From NCBI GenBank assembly GCA_910585295.1, contig CAJUDE010000003.1:62001-126000 (forward strand): a DNA stretch of 64,000 nt, in the 5' to 3' direction. The position numbers and the translations under genes are program-made. How positions within the stretch are numbered: position 1 is the first letter of the stretch; every line of letters begins with the position of its first letter. This document shows, piece after piece, positions 9,121 through 18,128 of the stretch. The DNA is from an uncultured Lachnospiraceae bacterium. GTDB taxonomy: Bacteria > Bacillota > Clostridia > Lachnospirales > Lachnospiraceae. Below the pieces are notes generated by a model. It saw nothing but the letters and a program-made list of their open reading frames with translations. It had not been told where the DNA came from and did no database searches.

Positions 9121-10795
9121 TTTTGAAAAACTGATTGCAAAGGGATACTATTATGTAGATAAGACATGGATGATAAAAGAGTTATTGGACAAAAAAGCAG
9201 AAGTGAATTTATTTACCCGCCCCCGGCGTTTCGGAAAGACATTGAACCTAAGTATGTTACGTTATTACTTTGAGGATACTGGGGATATAGAAAAAAATCA
9301 ATATTATAAGCAATTATTTTCAGGGCTTGCCATTGAGGAAGTTGGGGGAGAATATGCAAAAGAGATGGGGAGGTACCCGGTTATTCTGGTTACATTAAAG
9401 TCGGCTAAGCAAAGGGATTACCAGGATGCGCTTGCCTGCTTGATAGAGGCATTGGCGGAGGAGTATTCCAGGCATGAAGGTCAGGTAAAAGGGAAGATTG
9501 AAAACCAGGCGGATTGGGAGAAGTATATGGCGATCCGGGAACGGCGGGGGGAATGCGCCGACTATTTAACCAGCCTTGCATTTTTGTCCAAATGCCTGTT
9601 CCAGTCATATAAGAAAAAGAGTGTGATACTGATAGATGAATATGACGTCCCTTTGGAAAACGCTTATTTCTCAGGGTTTTATGATGAAATGGCAAGCTTT
9701 ATCCGAACTTTGTTTGAGTCTGCATTGAAGAGCAACCCATATCTGGAGTTTGCGGTCGTCACTGGATGCCTGAGGGTTTCAAAAGAGTCAATTTTTACAG
9801 GTCTGAATAACTTAAGGGCTTATTCTATATTAAATGAGAACTATTGCGGGTATTTCGGGTTCACAGAGCAGGAAATCCAGGCCATGTTGTTATATTATGG
9901 GCGGGAAAGGAACCTTAATGCAGTGAGGGAGTGGTATGATGGGTACCAGTTTGGCGATGTAGGGGTCTATAACCCATGGAGCATTCTGAATCATATGGAA
10001 GATATTATCACCAACCCAGATGCCTTCCCAGAGCCTTATTGGTCTAACACAAGTTCTAACAAAATTGTGCGCGACCTAGTGCACAGGCTAGATGACGACA
10101 GGGGAGAGGTAAAAGGGCAGTTGGAAATCCTTATGAATGGAGGGGCAATTGAGAAAGCTATACATGAGGGCATTACTTATGATAATATTTATGAGACAGA
10201 AGATAATTTGTGGAATTTCCTGTTTTTCACAGGATACTTGAAAAAGGTTTCTGCAAGGAAAGAAGGAAAAGAGACGTATGTCGCTATGTCCATCCCAAAC
10301 AATGAGGTGGCTTATATTTATGAGCATACGATTTCAGTTTGGTTTGACAAAAAACAAAGGAGTTTTGATATGTCGTCGCTCTATCTGGCAATAGAAGAAG
10401 GAGACGTAGGCGGGATAGGAGAGGAGGTTTCAAGATTCCTAGAGGAGACTATCAGCTATTTTGACTATGGGGAAAGCTATTACCATGGATTCCTGGCAGG
10501 GTTGTTGCGCCAGAGCAAAAAGTACCAGGTGCTGTCCAACCGGGAGGTAGGGCTTGGGCGTGCAGACTTGATATTAAAGACCCCAAGGATCCGGGGAGGC
10601 CGTGCAGTGGTGCTGGAATTGAAGGTGGTGAAAAGGTTCCAGGACATGGAGAGGGGGTGCGTGGAGGCGCTCAGGCAGATAGAGGAAAAGAAATACAGGA
10701 AGGAACTGATGCAGGAGGGATATGGGGATATCCTGGCATACGGGGTTTGTTTTTATCGGAAGGAATGTTTGGTAAAGGGGAATTTATTAAATTAG
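9086..10795 (+). CDS. AAA-ATPase-like / PD-(D/E)XK nuclease-superfamily protein
   Basis: The N-terminal domain begins with PLPVGVDDFEKLI, has a P-loop-like RPRRFGKT (about residue 45) and a Walker B-like VILIDEYD (about 180), as in the AAA-ATPase_like family. The C-terminus has a PD-(D/E)XK nuclease fold, with GRADLIL then VVLELKVVK. This family is greatly expanded in gut Bacteroidetes and Lachnospiraceae and its cellular role is unsettled. ATG 9086 follows GGAGGTGG at good spacing; an ATG 15 bases earlier is possible. It starts inside the S-subunit gene (35-base overlap), so it is probably co-translated with the restriction module. Whether it works with it is inference. Confidence 0.75.
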   Translation: MRGKPLPVGVDDFEKLIAKGYYYVDKTWMIKELLDKKAEVNLFTRPRRFGKTLNLSMLRYYFEDTGDIEKNQYYKQLFSGLAIEEVGGEYAKEMGRYPVILVTLKSAKQRDYQDALACLIEALAEEYSRHEGQVKGKIENQADWEKYMAIRERRGECADYLTSLAFLSKCLFQSYKKKSVILIDEYDVPLENAYFSGFYDEMASFIRTLFESALKSNPYLEFAVVTGCLRVSKESIFTGLNNLRAYSILNENYCGYFGFTEQEIQAMLLYYGRERNLNAVREWYDGYQFGDVGVYNPWSILNHMEDIITNPDAFPEPYWSNTSSNKIVRDLVHRLDDDRGEVKGQLEILMNGGAIEKAIHEGITYDNIYETEDNLWNFLFFTGYLKKVSARKEGKETYVAMSIPNNEVAYIYEHTISVWFDKKQRSFDMSSLYLAIEEGDVGGIGEEVSRFLEETISYFDYGESYYHGFLAGLLRQSKKYQVLSNREVGLGRADLILKTPRIRGGRAVVLELKVVKRFQDMERGCVEALRQIEEKKYRKELMQEGYGDILAYGVCFYRKECLVKGNLLN

Positions 10796-10844
10796 TGGTT
10801 TAAAGACTATATAGGGTCTTGTACGGGGAAGTAAGAATAGCTTT

Positions 10845-10884
10845 AATAGGCTTTTGGTAAAATTACCAAAAGCCTATTATACTT
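10845..10884 (+). terminator. Terminator ending the restriction/AAA operon
   Basis: A perfect 15-bp inverted repeat (10845-10859 with 10864-10878) around a 4-base loop, followed by a short T-rich tail. It lies 13 bases before the truncated sugar-transferase relic, marking the edge of the inserted islet. Confidence 0.8.
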
Positions 10885-10890
10885 TCTCAT

Positions 10891-12315
10891 ATGTATTTCG
10901 TTTTATTTAAACAGAAAAGGGTTGGCAGAGATAAAGAATTATTTGATATTTGGAAGTTTCGGACTATGTATAGAGACACTCCCAAGGATATGCCAACGCA
11001 TATGTTAAAAAACCCAGATAAATATATTACAAAAGTAGGAAAATTTTTAAGGAGAACCTCTTTGGATGAATTGCCGCAGCTTTTTCAAATTTTATCTGGG
11101 AAAATGTCAATTTGCGGTCCACGGCCGGCTTTGTGGAATCAATACGACCTGATTGCTGAAAGGGATAAATATGGGGTAAATAGTATTGTCCCAGGGCTAA
11201 CCGGATGGGCGCAGATTAATGGGCGTGACGAACTCGAAATACCTGTGAAAGCAAAACTTGATGGGGAATATGCTGAAAATCTTGGATTTTGGATGGATGT
11301 AAAATGTTTTCTTGGCACAATAGGGGCTGTATTAAGATCCGATGGAATTGTGGAAGGGGGGACAGGGGAACTACATAAACAGAAGTATATGAGAGATGAA
11401 ACCATAAAAAAGCCTAGTAAAGTCAGAGAAGAAATATATATTGGTGCAGCAGTAATTGGAATAATAACCACTATGGTAAGTGCGGGAATAGGTGTTTTGA
11501 CGGTTTGTAGAAATAAAGGCCGCATTTCACAGAGAATGCCCAAAAGGAACCTGCTTAAAAAGTTATTTTTCTCTGCTGCAATAGTAGAAACAATAGCTAT
11601 GTTTTATACAAATTGGAAAAGGAAAGCCTGGATAAAAAATAAATTTTCTGAGGTATCCCCTAAAACTATGGAAGAGGAGGATAAGGGGCTAAAAGGGATG
11701 GAACCTACAGCATCCAGAAAAATCCTTATTACAGGGGCAGGAAGCTATGTAGGCATGGCTGTGGAGCAGTGGCTGTTGCAGCATCCAGAAAAATATCAGG
11801 TGGATACGCTTGACATGGTTTCAAATGCATGGAAGGAATTTGATTTCTCTGGTTATGATGTGGTTTACCATGTTGCAGGTATTGCCCATGCAGATGTAGG
11901 CGCTGTCACAGAGGAACAAAAAGCCCTTTATTACCAAGTGAACACAGACCTGGCTGTGGAAACTGCAAAAAAAGCGAAGGCAGCGGGTGTGAAACAGTTT
12001 ATCTTTATGTCGTCGATGATTGTGTATTCGGGATGTAAAGAACAGGTTATCACAGAGAGGACGAATCCACAGCCTCTTAATTTTTATGGTGAAAGTAAAT
12101 GGCAGGCGGATCAGAAGGTAAGGGAATTAGAATCAGAAGGATTTAAAGTTGTTGTTTTGCGCCCGCCCATGATATATGGAAAGGGAAGCAAAGGAAATTA
12201 CCCTGAATTGGCTAAATTAGCGTCAAAACTTCCAGTATTTCCAATTGTGAGAAATAAACGTTCTATGTTATATATTGATAATTTATGTGAAAAACTTAAG
12301 AAAGGTTTTGAGTAA
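10891..12315 (+). pseudogene. Truncated sugar transferase-epimerase fusion (copy of the 23.2-kb gene)
   Basis: The open frame begins inside the catalytic part of a bacterial sugar transferase (KQKRVG, then SLDELPQL, GPRPALWNQ and PGLTGWAQINGRDELEIP). It continues into an NAD-binding epimerase-like domain (LITGAGSYVG, HVAGIAHADV, FYGESKWQAD). Compared with the intact homologue at 23230 it lacks about 100 N-terminal residues, including the membrane anchor. It also stops soon after IDNLCE, where the homologue carries on for another ~80 residues. No ribosome site precedes the apparent start, and a terminator sits immediately upstream. It is best read as a relic that once primed polymer synthesis. 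Residual activity of the frame cannot be excluded. Confidence 0.75.
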
Positions 12316-12516
12316 TATGGAGGAACAGGAAGCCCATTGGCTTTAGATAATGGATAGTTCACTTATGATAAATATTTCAGCCAAGGGGATGCCAGCAGGG
12401 CGGCGTTGGCAGAGTTTAACAGCAACAATACAAGGCTGATGTCTGTGGAAGAGGTAAAAGAAAAGTTATTTTCTTTGGAATATATTCAAAATGCCATGGC
12501 AGAGTGGAAAGAATAA
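12316..12516 (+). pseudogene. Unidentified C-terminal gene remnant
   Basis: A frame reading through one internal TAG gives 66 residues ending in a plausible C-terminal helix (YDKYFSQGDASRAALAEF, then SVEEVKEKLFSLEYIQNAM). It directly follows the truncated epimerase with no start codon. I do not recognise the parent family. It looks like a decayed gene tail rather than a functional small protein. Confidence 0.4.
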
Positions 12517-12585
12517 TACAGGAAAGAAAATATATACAGATTATGTACTAGAGATTCGTAGGGCTACAAAGGATATCTGAGGTGA

Positions 12586-12804
12586 GTGGTATTGCAAAAG
12601 GTCAGTTTATATTCATTTGCAAATAAGATGTTGTTATTGTTTGAGTTTTGGTTCCCATGTCTGGTCAGTGTCTATATGTTCAGCAGGGATGAGGAGTTTT
12701 GTTGGTCTGTTTTTTTTTGGGGGGGGGCGGCAATCAGAGAAAATACAGTATTTAGGATAAATAAAGAAACAGGCTTACTGGAATTTTATGGAGAAGTTGG
12801 ATAG
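12586..12804 (+). CDS. Small hydrophobic ORF containing a G9 tract, doubtful
   Basis: Seventy-two codons with a hydrophobic centre, interrupted by an eight-T/nine-G homopolymer that encodes FFWGG, then a polar tail ending GLLEFYGEVG. No family is recognised and the start lacks a clear ribosome site (GAGGTGAGTGG is only weakly suitable). It lies in a decayed stretch, so it may be part of a broken gene whose frame depends on the G tract. Confidence 0.25.
   Translation: MVLQKVSLYSFANKMLLLFEFWFPCLVSVYMFSRDEEFCWSVFFWGGAAIRENTVFRINKETGLLEFYGEVG
12719..12727 (+). repeat. Poly-G tract (G9)
   Basis: Nine consecutive G directly after eight T, inside the small ORF at 12586. It is one of five G9 tracts in the capsule region. 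Changes in length would shift the frame. Confidence 0.8.
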
Positions 12805-12857
12805 ATGGCAGATAGGTATTTAGAAATATATGACGCAGGAAGGGAACAGATGTGACG

Positions 12858-13051
12858 ATGGAACTGATAGTAATTGTTATTCCAGCATATGAGCCGGACA
12901 GGGCCTTATTACTTTGCTTACAAATCTAAAGCAGAATCATGTAGGGGTTGTGGTTATTCCAGAAGTTGCCATAAAAGCGATTGTTGACATCATGTTGTTC
13001 TTTGCAAGTTACTATATTCAACGGAAATACGTGTTTGCGAAAAGTAGTTAA
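12858..13051 (+). pseudogene. Relic of a GT2-GtrA type gene
   Basis: The first part reads MELIVIVIPAYEPDRALL, the start of a GT2 glycosyltransferase, and ends at a stop after 23 codons. About 40 bases later another frame gives a hydrophobic end, ASYYIQRKYVFAKSS, typical of the C-terminus of GtrA-family membrane proteins that move polyprenyl-linked sugars. Both ends of what was probably a GT2 plus GtrA protein are present and the middle is deleted. Confidence 0.55.
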
Positions 13052-13147
13052 AAGGATTTTCTTTATATATTGTATCAGTTTTTGTAGTAGGGCAAGCTGG
13101 TGTCTGGCTAAATATTTTTGGCCAGGCAGTAGCTTTTTATAATTTAG

Positions 13148-13175
13148 TTGACAAAATTTAGGGGGGGGGTAGAAT
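13148..13175 (+). promoter_or_regulatory. SigA-type promoter with a G9 tract in the spacer
   Basis: A perfect -35 TTGACA (13148-13153) and a -10 TAGAAT (13170-13175) are separated by 16 bases, nine of which are the G tract at 13161-13169. A one-base expansion would give the optimal 17-base spacer. The predicted start of transcription is about 45 bases upstream of the GT2 gene at 13226, which has GGGAGGG before its ATG. Slippage in such a spacer is a known on/off or graded switch in other bacteria. That it operates here is inference. Confidence 0.7.
13161..13169 (+). repeat. Poly-G tract (G9) in promoter spacer
   Basis: Nine consecutive G between the -35 and -10 elements upstream of the GT2 gene at 13226. 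Confidence 0.85.
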
Positions 13176-13225
13176 GATTAAAGGATTTAAAAAAGTTTCT
13201 ATTTGTTTGGGAGGGAATAATTTAA

Positions 13226-14173
13226 ATGGATAAAGTTGCAGTGTTGATTCCATGTTGCAATGAGGTAAGGACAATTGGAAAAGTTGTAGACGACTGGAAG
13301 CGGGAATTGCCAGATGCAGTTATATATGTCTACGATAATAATTCAACAGATGAAACAGCAGAAGTTGCCAGTAAAGCTGGGGCAATTGTAAGGTATGAGT
13401 ATGTACAGGGGAAAGGAAATGTTATACGCCGGATGTTCAGGGAGATAGAGGCTGAAGTTTATATAATGGTAGATGGGGATGATACATATCCGGCTGAGTA
13501 TGGGCAACAGATGGCAAAGTTAATATTAGAGAAAAAGGTGGATATGGTGATTGGGGACAGGCTGTCTTCCACATACTTTCAGGAGAATAGAAGGCCATTC
13601 CATAATATTGGGAACTCATTGGTGAAACGTGGCATTAATGTGTTGTTCCAATCAGAAGTCAAAGATATTATGACGGGCTATCGTGCATTCAGTTATTTGT
13701 TTGTAAAATCATTTCCTGTCCTCTCTAAAGGGTTTGAGATAGAGACAGAAATGACCATACATGCCCTAGATAAAAATATGTATGTGGAAAATTTGATTAT
13801 TGATTATAGGGATAGGCCAGAGGGCAGTGAGTCAAAACTTAATACCTATTCGGATGGAATCAAAGTCCTGGGAACTATCATTAGGTTGTTTCGGAACTAT
13901 AAGCCGTTTGCATTTTATGGAGGCATTGCTGGGATATTAGCCATTTTATCCTTGGGTTTTATGATTCCAGTGTTAAGCGTTTACTTTAAGACTGGGCTAG
14001 TCCCTAACTTCCCTACATTGATTGTTTGCGGTTTTACTATGTTAGGGGCTTTGCATTCTCTATTTGCAGGGTTACAGCTTCAAAATGCAGTGCAAAAAAA
14101 CAGGCAGGATTTTGAGTTTCAGTTACTGTCAATGAAAAAGATTGGGGATAATTATGTTGAGGGAGCGGACTGA
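13226..14173 (+). CDS. Polyprenyl-phosphate glycosyltransferase (GT2, DPM1-like)
   Basis: A 315-residue protein. The N-terminal GT-A fold has AVLIPCCNE, YDNNSTDET, VDGDDTYPAEY (DxD-type metal site, ~residue 77) and MTGYRAFSY. Two membrane segments form the C-terminus (about 225-285). This matches dolichol-phosphate-mannose-synthase-like enzymes that load a sugar onto undecaprenyl phosphate at the inner face. Its stop overlaps the start of the next gene, a large membrane protein that could use the lipid-linked sugar outside. Transcription is probably from the G9-spacer promoter. Confidence 0.85.
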   Translation: MDKVAVLIPCCNEVRTIGKVVDDWKRELPDAVIYVYDNNSTDETAEVASKAGAIVRYEYVQGKGNVIRRMFREIEAEVYIMVDGDDTYPAEYGQQMAKLILEKKVDMVIGDRLSSTYFQENRRPFHNIGNSLVKRGINVLFQSEVKDIMTGYRAFSYLFVKSFPVLSKGFEIETEMTIHALDKNMYVENLIIDYRDRPEGSESKLNTYSDGIKVLGTIIRLFRNYKPFAFYGGIAGILAILSLGFMIPVLSVYFKTGLVPNFPTLIVCGFTMLGALHSLFAGLQLQNAVQKNRQDFEFQLLSMKKIGDNYVEGAD

Positions 14174-16002
14174 TGAACAGAAACAAGAGACGGACAAATA
14201 ATAAACACAAAAAAAGTAATTGCACAATAATTTTTGAAATTGTTACCATGGTATTTTGGGTCACGTACCTGTTAAAATCAGATGCGTATTATATGCCATA
14301 TTTGATTCTTGGCGCGGCTGGTTTTGTCTGTTTTATGTTTAATAAGTCAAAGGAAGTGAAGTTACAGGGGAAGAAGGATGAAATAATTACAAGATGCTAT
14401 GGCATCCTATTCAGCATGATGGTGGCGTTGGCAAACTATAACCTTTATTTGAATCAAGAAATGACAGGTTATGCTGGAGATTTTTTTAAATGGATTTATT
14501 TAATTTGCTCTGCATACCTAGTCTTTGTAGGGGGGTATTATATTTTTTTTCAAATATTGCTTTCATTGTACTATTTTGCAAAATGTGCAATTGGGCAGAA
14601 AGAAGGCGTCCTTAAGAAGGAGTGTAAAATAAAAGATTGGCAACTATTTTTGGCTGTCTGGGGTATTATTGTGGTATTTAATGCAGGTGTTATGTTTTTG
14701 GCTCAGTATCCGGGGGTTTTGACTCCAGACAGCATTAATCAAATAACGCAATTGTTAAATGGGACATATTCAAACCATCATCCATATTACCATACACAAA
14801 TAATACATATTATGATGGCGTTGGGATATAGGTTGTTTGGGAATATAAATGCAGCGGTAGCAACTTTCAGTATGTTTTCAATTATTATGATGGCGTTCTG
14901 CTTTGCATATGTAGTATATACTATTTTTCAGTGGAGTAACAACCTGAAAATGGCGCTTATCGTATTTATTTGGTATTTTGTTATGCCGTTTCATATTATA
15001 TACAGTTTTACGATATGGAAGGATGTTTTATTTGGTGCATCAGTTACTTTTTTTGTAACTGGATTGTTTCGGGTGTTGAAAAAAGTGGGTTCTAACATAT
15101 GGATAAATTATATGGTGATGCTGGTTGCGGCATTGGGAATGTGTTTATTGCGGAGCAATGGATGGTTTGCGCTTCTGTTAAGTATTTCTGTATTTGGGGC
15201 TATTTTTTGGAACAAGCATAGGAAGGTTTTATTTATGTTAGGGGGAATTGTATTTATTTCATTTGTCCTAAAACATCCAGTGTTAGATGCCTTACATGTA
15301 CCCCAGCCAGACAGAATAGAGTCATTGTCTATTCCAGCACAGCAGATTGCCAGGGTGGTGGCTGATGGGAAGGAGCTTACTCCAGAGCAAGAAGAGTTGC
15401 TTGGGCAGATAGTTGACATAGAAGCGATCCCAGAGGCATATAACGAACACCTTTCAGATCCTATAAAAAAACTTGTCAGGGCAAGTGGAAATCAGAATTA
15501 TATTAATGAAAACGGGATTGAATTTATTAAATTGTATTTACAGCTTGGGATAACATATCCTCAAGAGTATCTAAAGGCATGGGTTGACCAGACAAAAGGA
15601 TATTGGAATGGGGGATATAATTATTGGAGATGGGTAACTTATGTACAAGAAAATTCACTTGGAATTGAGAGGGTAGTTAGGTCGGGCTTAATGAAACAGG
15701 CATTAGAAGAATATTTATGGTTATATGCTGATTTGCCAATATTGCAGATTTTTTTATGTATAGGATTTCATATTTGGCTGATTATCTTCTCTACGTATTT
15801 TACATGGATAAAAAAAGATTATATTGCGTTGTTTATAGCAATACCTATTTTAATGGTTGACCTATCGCTGCTTGTGGCGACGCCATTATATACAGAATTT
15901 CGGTACATTTATACTGTTTTTTGTAGCGTGCCATTTATTTTGTGCGTTTCATTTGGCAGTATTTTTCAGGGAATAGGGAGAAAAAACAATAATAAAATTT
16001 AA
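14173..16002 (+). CDS. Large multi-pass membrane protein, GT-C-like (DUF6020-type)
   Basis: A 609-residue protein with about a dozen hydrophobic segments and a large loop near residues 375-490. After the fifth or sixth helix it reads YPGVLTPDSINQI then SNHHPYYHT, an Asp/His-containing first extracellular loop reminiscent of GT-C sugar transferases and the DUF6020 family. Family assignment is from recall. A role transferring lipid-linked sugars onto the capsule repeat or cell wall is inferred from coupling to the upstream GT2 (one-base TGATG overlap). A strong terminator follows. Confidence 0.6.
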   Translation: MNRNKRRTNNKHKKSNCTIIFEIVTMVFWVTYLLKSDAYYMPYLILGAAGFVCFMFNKSKEVKLQGKKDEIITRCYGILFSMMVALANYNLYLNQEMTGYAGDFFKWIYLICSAYLVFVGGYYIFFQILLSLYYFAKCAIGQKEGVLKKECKIKDWQLFLAVWGIIVVFNAGVMFLAQYPGVLTPDSINQITQLLNGTYSNHHPYYHTQIIHIMMALGYRLFGNINAAVATFSMFSIIMMAFCFAYVVYTIFQWSNNLKMALIVFIWYFVMPFHIIYSFTIWKDVLFGASVTFFVTGLFRVLKKVGSNIWINYMVMLVAALGMCLLRSNGWFALLLSISVFGAIFWNKHRKVLFMLGGIVFISFVLKHPVLDALHVPQPDRIESLSIPAQQIARVVADGKELTPEQEELLGQIVDIEAIPEAYNEHLSDPIKKLVRASGNQNYINENGIEFIKLYLQLGITYPQEYLKAWVDQTKGYWNGGYNYWRWVTYVQENSLGIERVVRSGLMKQALEEYLWLYADLPILQIFLCIGFHIWLIIFSTYFTWIKKDYIALFIAIPILMVDLSLLVATPLYTEFRYIYTVFCSVPFILCVSFGSIFQGIGRKNNNKI

Positions 16003-16042
16003 CGTTAGAAATAGTCTTAGTTGGTAAAGGCATATTTTGAAA

Positions 16043-16084
16043 AATATAAAGGCTGCGGATTTCTGCAGCCTTTATATTATAAAT
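16043..16084 (+). terminator. Terminator after the GT2/GT-C pair
   Basis: A perfect 14-bp stem (16043-16056 with 16065-16078) and an 8-base loop. The U-rich part is within and just after the 3' arm. Confidence 0.8.
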
Positions 16085-16119
16085 AATCGTTTCTTTGTAT
16101 AGCGTCCGTCATTTTTTAT

Positions 16120-16148
16120 TTGCATTTATTGGTTAGTTGTAGTAAAAT
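16120..16148 (+). promoter_or_regulatory. SigA-type promoter upstream of the aminotransferase
   Basis: TTGCAT (16120-16125) and TAAAAT (16143-16148) with a 17-base spacer, about 45 bases before the gene's AGGAGGG ribosome site. A near copy with the same hexamers and spacing lies at 22992-23020. Confidence 0.6.
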
Positions 16149-16198
16149 AGAGAACAATGTAAAAATATTGGAATTTTGATGTTCTATAGGAGGGAATT

Positions 16199-17389
16199 AT
16201 GGAACAGCATATTTCTCTTGCTTCACCTCATATGAGTGAAGAAGGGTACGAATTGGAATATATAAAAGAAGCGTTTGCCACAAATATGATAGCGGCCCTT
16301 GGAGAACATGTGACAGAACTGGAAAAGGGTATTGTAAACCTGACGGGAGCTAAAAAAGCTGTGGCTCTTTCAGCAGGGACGGCTGCAATGCATATGGCGT
16401 TAAAAGCCGCGGGAATAGGGCAAGGAGATATTGTATTTTGTCAGTCCCTGACGTTTTCGGCAACTGCCAATCCTATTATTTATGAAAAAGCAGTTCCAGT
16501 TTTTATAGACAGTGACATGGAAAGTTGGAATATGTGTCCAAAGGCTCTGGAGTTGGCGTTTCAAAAATATGAAAAAATAGGGAAAAGGCCAAAAGCTGTA
16601 ATTGTAGTGCATTTGTACGGCATCTGCGCCCATATAGATGAAATTGTGGAAATTTGCCAAAATTATAAGGTTCCTTTAATCGAAGATGCGGCAGAAAGCC
16701 TTGGGACTATATATCATGGACAGCATACAGGGACTTTTGGGGATTATGGTATTATAAGTTTTAATGGTAATAAGATTATAACAAGCTCTGGTGGGGGGAT
16801 GCTGTTAATCAATACAGAAAATGCAGATGAAAGAGAGGCAAAAGTGCGTTATTGGTCGACTCAAGCCAGGGAACCTAGGCGCTGGTATCAGCATACGGAA
16901 ATTGGGTATAATTATCGTATGGGCAATATTGTTGCTGGGATTGGTAGGGGGCAGCTACAGGTATTGGACAGGCGAATTGCAAAAAAGCGAGAAATTTTTG
17001 CATATTACCAAAAGCACTTGGGAGATTTAGAAGGGCTGCATTTTATGCCAATATTGGAAGGCACTAGAAGCAATTGCTGGCTGACGTCTATTTTAATAGA
17101 TGGTAATTTTAATGTAAAGCCGCTTGACCTGATAGAAGTTTTGGAAAAGGGAGACGTGGAAAGCCGCCCAATTTGGAAACCCTTACATCTACAGCCTGTA
17201 TTTAAAGAATGTGATTTTGTTTCAACAGTAGAAGAGATTTTCTGTGTAAATGCTGAAACAGGGGCGGATACCAGTATCAGTGGGGAAATTTTCCATAATG
17301 GAGTTTGTCTTCCGAGTGACACCAAGATGACAGAGGCGGATTTAGAATATGTCTGCAAAATTATAACAGATCTATGGAGAGGGAAGTAA
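16199..17389 (+). CDS. DegT/DnrJ/EryC1/StrS sugar aminotransferase
   Basis: A 396-residue PLP enzyme. SAGTAAMHMAL (~residues 60-70), IEDAAESLG (~160), FNGNKIITSSGGGM with the probable PLP lysine K192, and NYRMGNIVAGIG are hallmark segments. These enzymes transaminate UDP-4-keto-6-deoxy-hexoses. The upstream CapD-like dehydratase could supply the substrate and a PglD/PglC-type route is plausible. AGGAGGG precedes the ATG. The last codons (after ITDLW) are unusual. The relic copy ending at 23191 keeps ITDLWKR, whereas this gene ends ITDLWRGK where its DNA becomes identical to part of the epimerase region at 24550, so the tail is chimeric. Confidence 0.85.
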   Translation: MEQHISLASPHMSEEGYELEYIKEAFATNMIAALGEHVTELEKGIVNLTGAKKAVALSAGTAAMHMALKAAGIGQGDIVFCQSLTFSATANPIIYEKAVPVFIDSDMESWNMCPKALELAFQKYEKIGKRPKAVIVVHLYGICAHIDEIVEICQNYKVPLIEDAAESLGTIYHGQHTGTFGDYGIISFNGNKIITSSGGGMLLINTENADEREAKVRYWSTQAREPRRWYQHTEIGYNYRMGNIVAGIGRGQLQVLDRRIAKKREIFAYYQKHLGDLEGLHFMPILEGTRSNCWLTSILIDGNFNVKPLDLIEVLEKGDVESRPIWKPLHLQPVFKECDFVSTVEEIFCVNAETGADTSISGEIFHNGVCLPSDTKMTEADLEYVCKIITDLWRGK

Positions 17390-17419
17390 GGGGAATTATC
17401 CAACGTTGGCTAAGTTGGC
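17377..17419 (+). repeat. 43-base segment identical to the epimerase gene at 24550-24592
   Basis: The end of the aminotransferase and the following bases match, base for base, the part of the 23.2-kb fusion gene encoding its GEGSKGNYPTLAKL segment. This is a recombination scar. Beyond it the sequence changes to a glycosyltransferase relic. Confidence 0.85.
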
Positions 17420-17667
17420 ATGGAGGAGTGGCATGTCAATTTTTGCGTATCCCATATATTGCTAATATTACTGGTTTAGGGACAGCAATAGAGGAAAGGA
17501 GTTTATTCAGTAAGATTTTGACACTTGCTTACAAACAGGCATTGCGAAAAGCAGAATGTATATTTTTTCAAAATCAAAGTAATAAGAAATTTTTTAAAAA
17601 AATTGGCTTGAAGCATAGAAATATAAAGTGCCTGCCTGGTTCTAGCGTAAATCTTTATGGAGCATAA
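17420..17667 (+). pseudogene. GT4 glycosyltransferase fragment
   Basis: The frame reads an internal piece of a GT-B glycosyltransferase (PYIANITGLGTAIEE, then YKQALRKAECIFFQNQ, then CLPGSSVNL) and ends just before the expected donor-binding half. It has no start of its own; the frame is entered from the recombined aminotransferase tail. Confidence 0.65.
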
Positions 17668-17702
17668 AGAGAAAGTGTTATTTCTAAGAAGAGATAAAGA
17701 AC

Positions 17703-17979
17703 TGTGCAGTAGAATTTACAGCCGAGGAAAGTAAGCTGCAGGAAGCAAAATTCCATATTGTAGCAGTTCCTATACCAGTGAGAAGTGACCACACACCAGA
17801 TTTATCTCCAGTTGAGGGTAATTCATGGGTTAGAGACAATAACGAAAATCGTTTCAGGTATGGATCTAGAGACTTTACAAGAAATTGCCAATACTTACCG
17901 TCTTGTAGTAGATGCTGGTGTATATGAGGCGGAAAGCATCAAGGTAGCAGAGGCAGCAAAGGTCATTGAAAACAGCCAG
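17703..17979 (+). pseudogene. Nucleotide-sugar dehydrogenase fragments
   Basis: Pieces matching the dehydrogenase at 30414. First comes a segment like EAKFIIVAVPTPV with HTPDLSPVE, then, after a deletion, one like LETIVKVVSGMDEETL and ESIKVAEAAKVIENSQ. The frames differ between the pieces. This is a decayed UDP-HexNAc/UDP-hexose dehydrogenase copy. Confidence 0.65.
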
Positions 17980-18128
17980 TTCTTTAGTATATGGCGACCA
18001 TCCAGTGCTTCCTAAAAAGGAAGGGCAAGAAGGGAATCTTTTGTCTCCGTATGCATTGACAAAGAGAGTAGATGAAGAATATGGGAAACTTTGTTATAAA
18101 TTATATGGGTTAGATACTTATGGGATAT
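17980..18128 (+). pseudogene. NAD-dependent epimerase fragment
   Basis: It encodes VYGDHPVLPKKEGQEG, LLSPYALTKRVDEEYG and YKLYGLDTYG, very close at protein level to residues ~134-176 of the epimerase at 33374, including its Tyr/Lys catalytic pair. It is joined directly to the preceding dehydrogenase fragment and stops within 20 codons. Confidence 0.7.
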
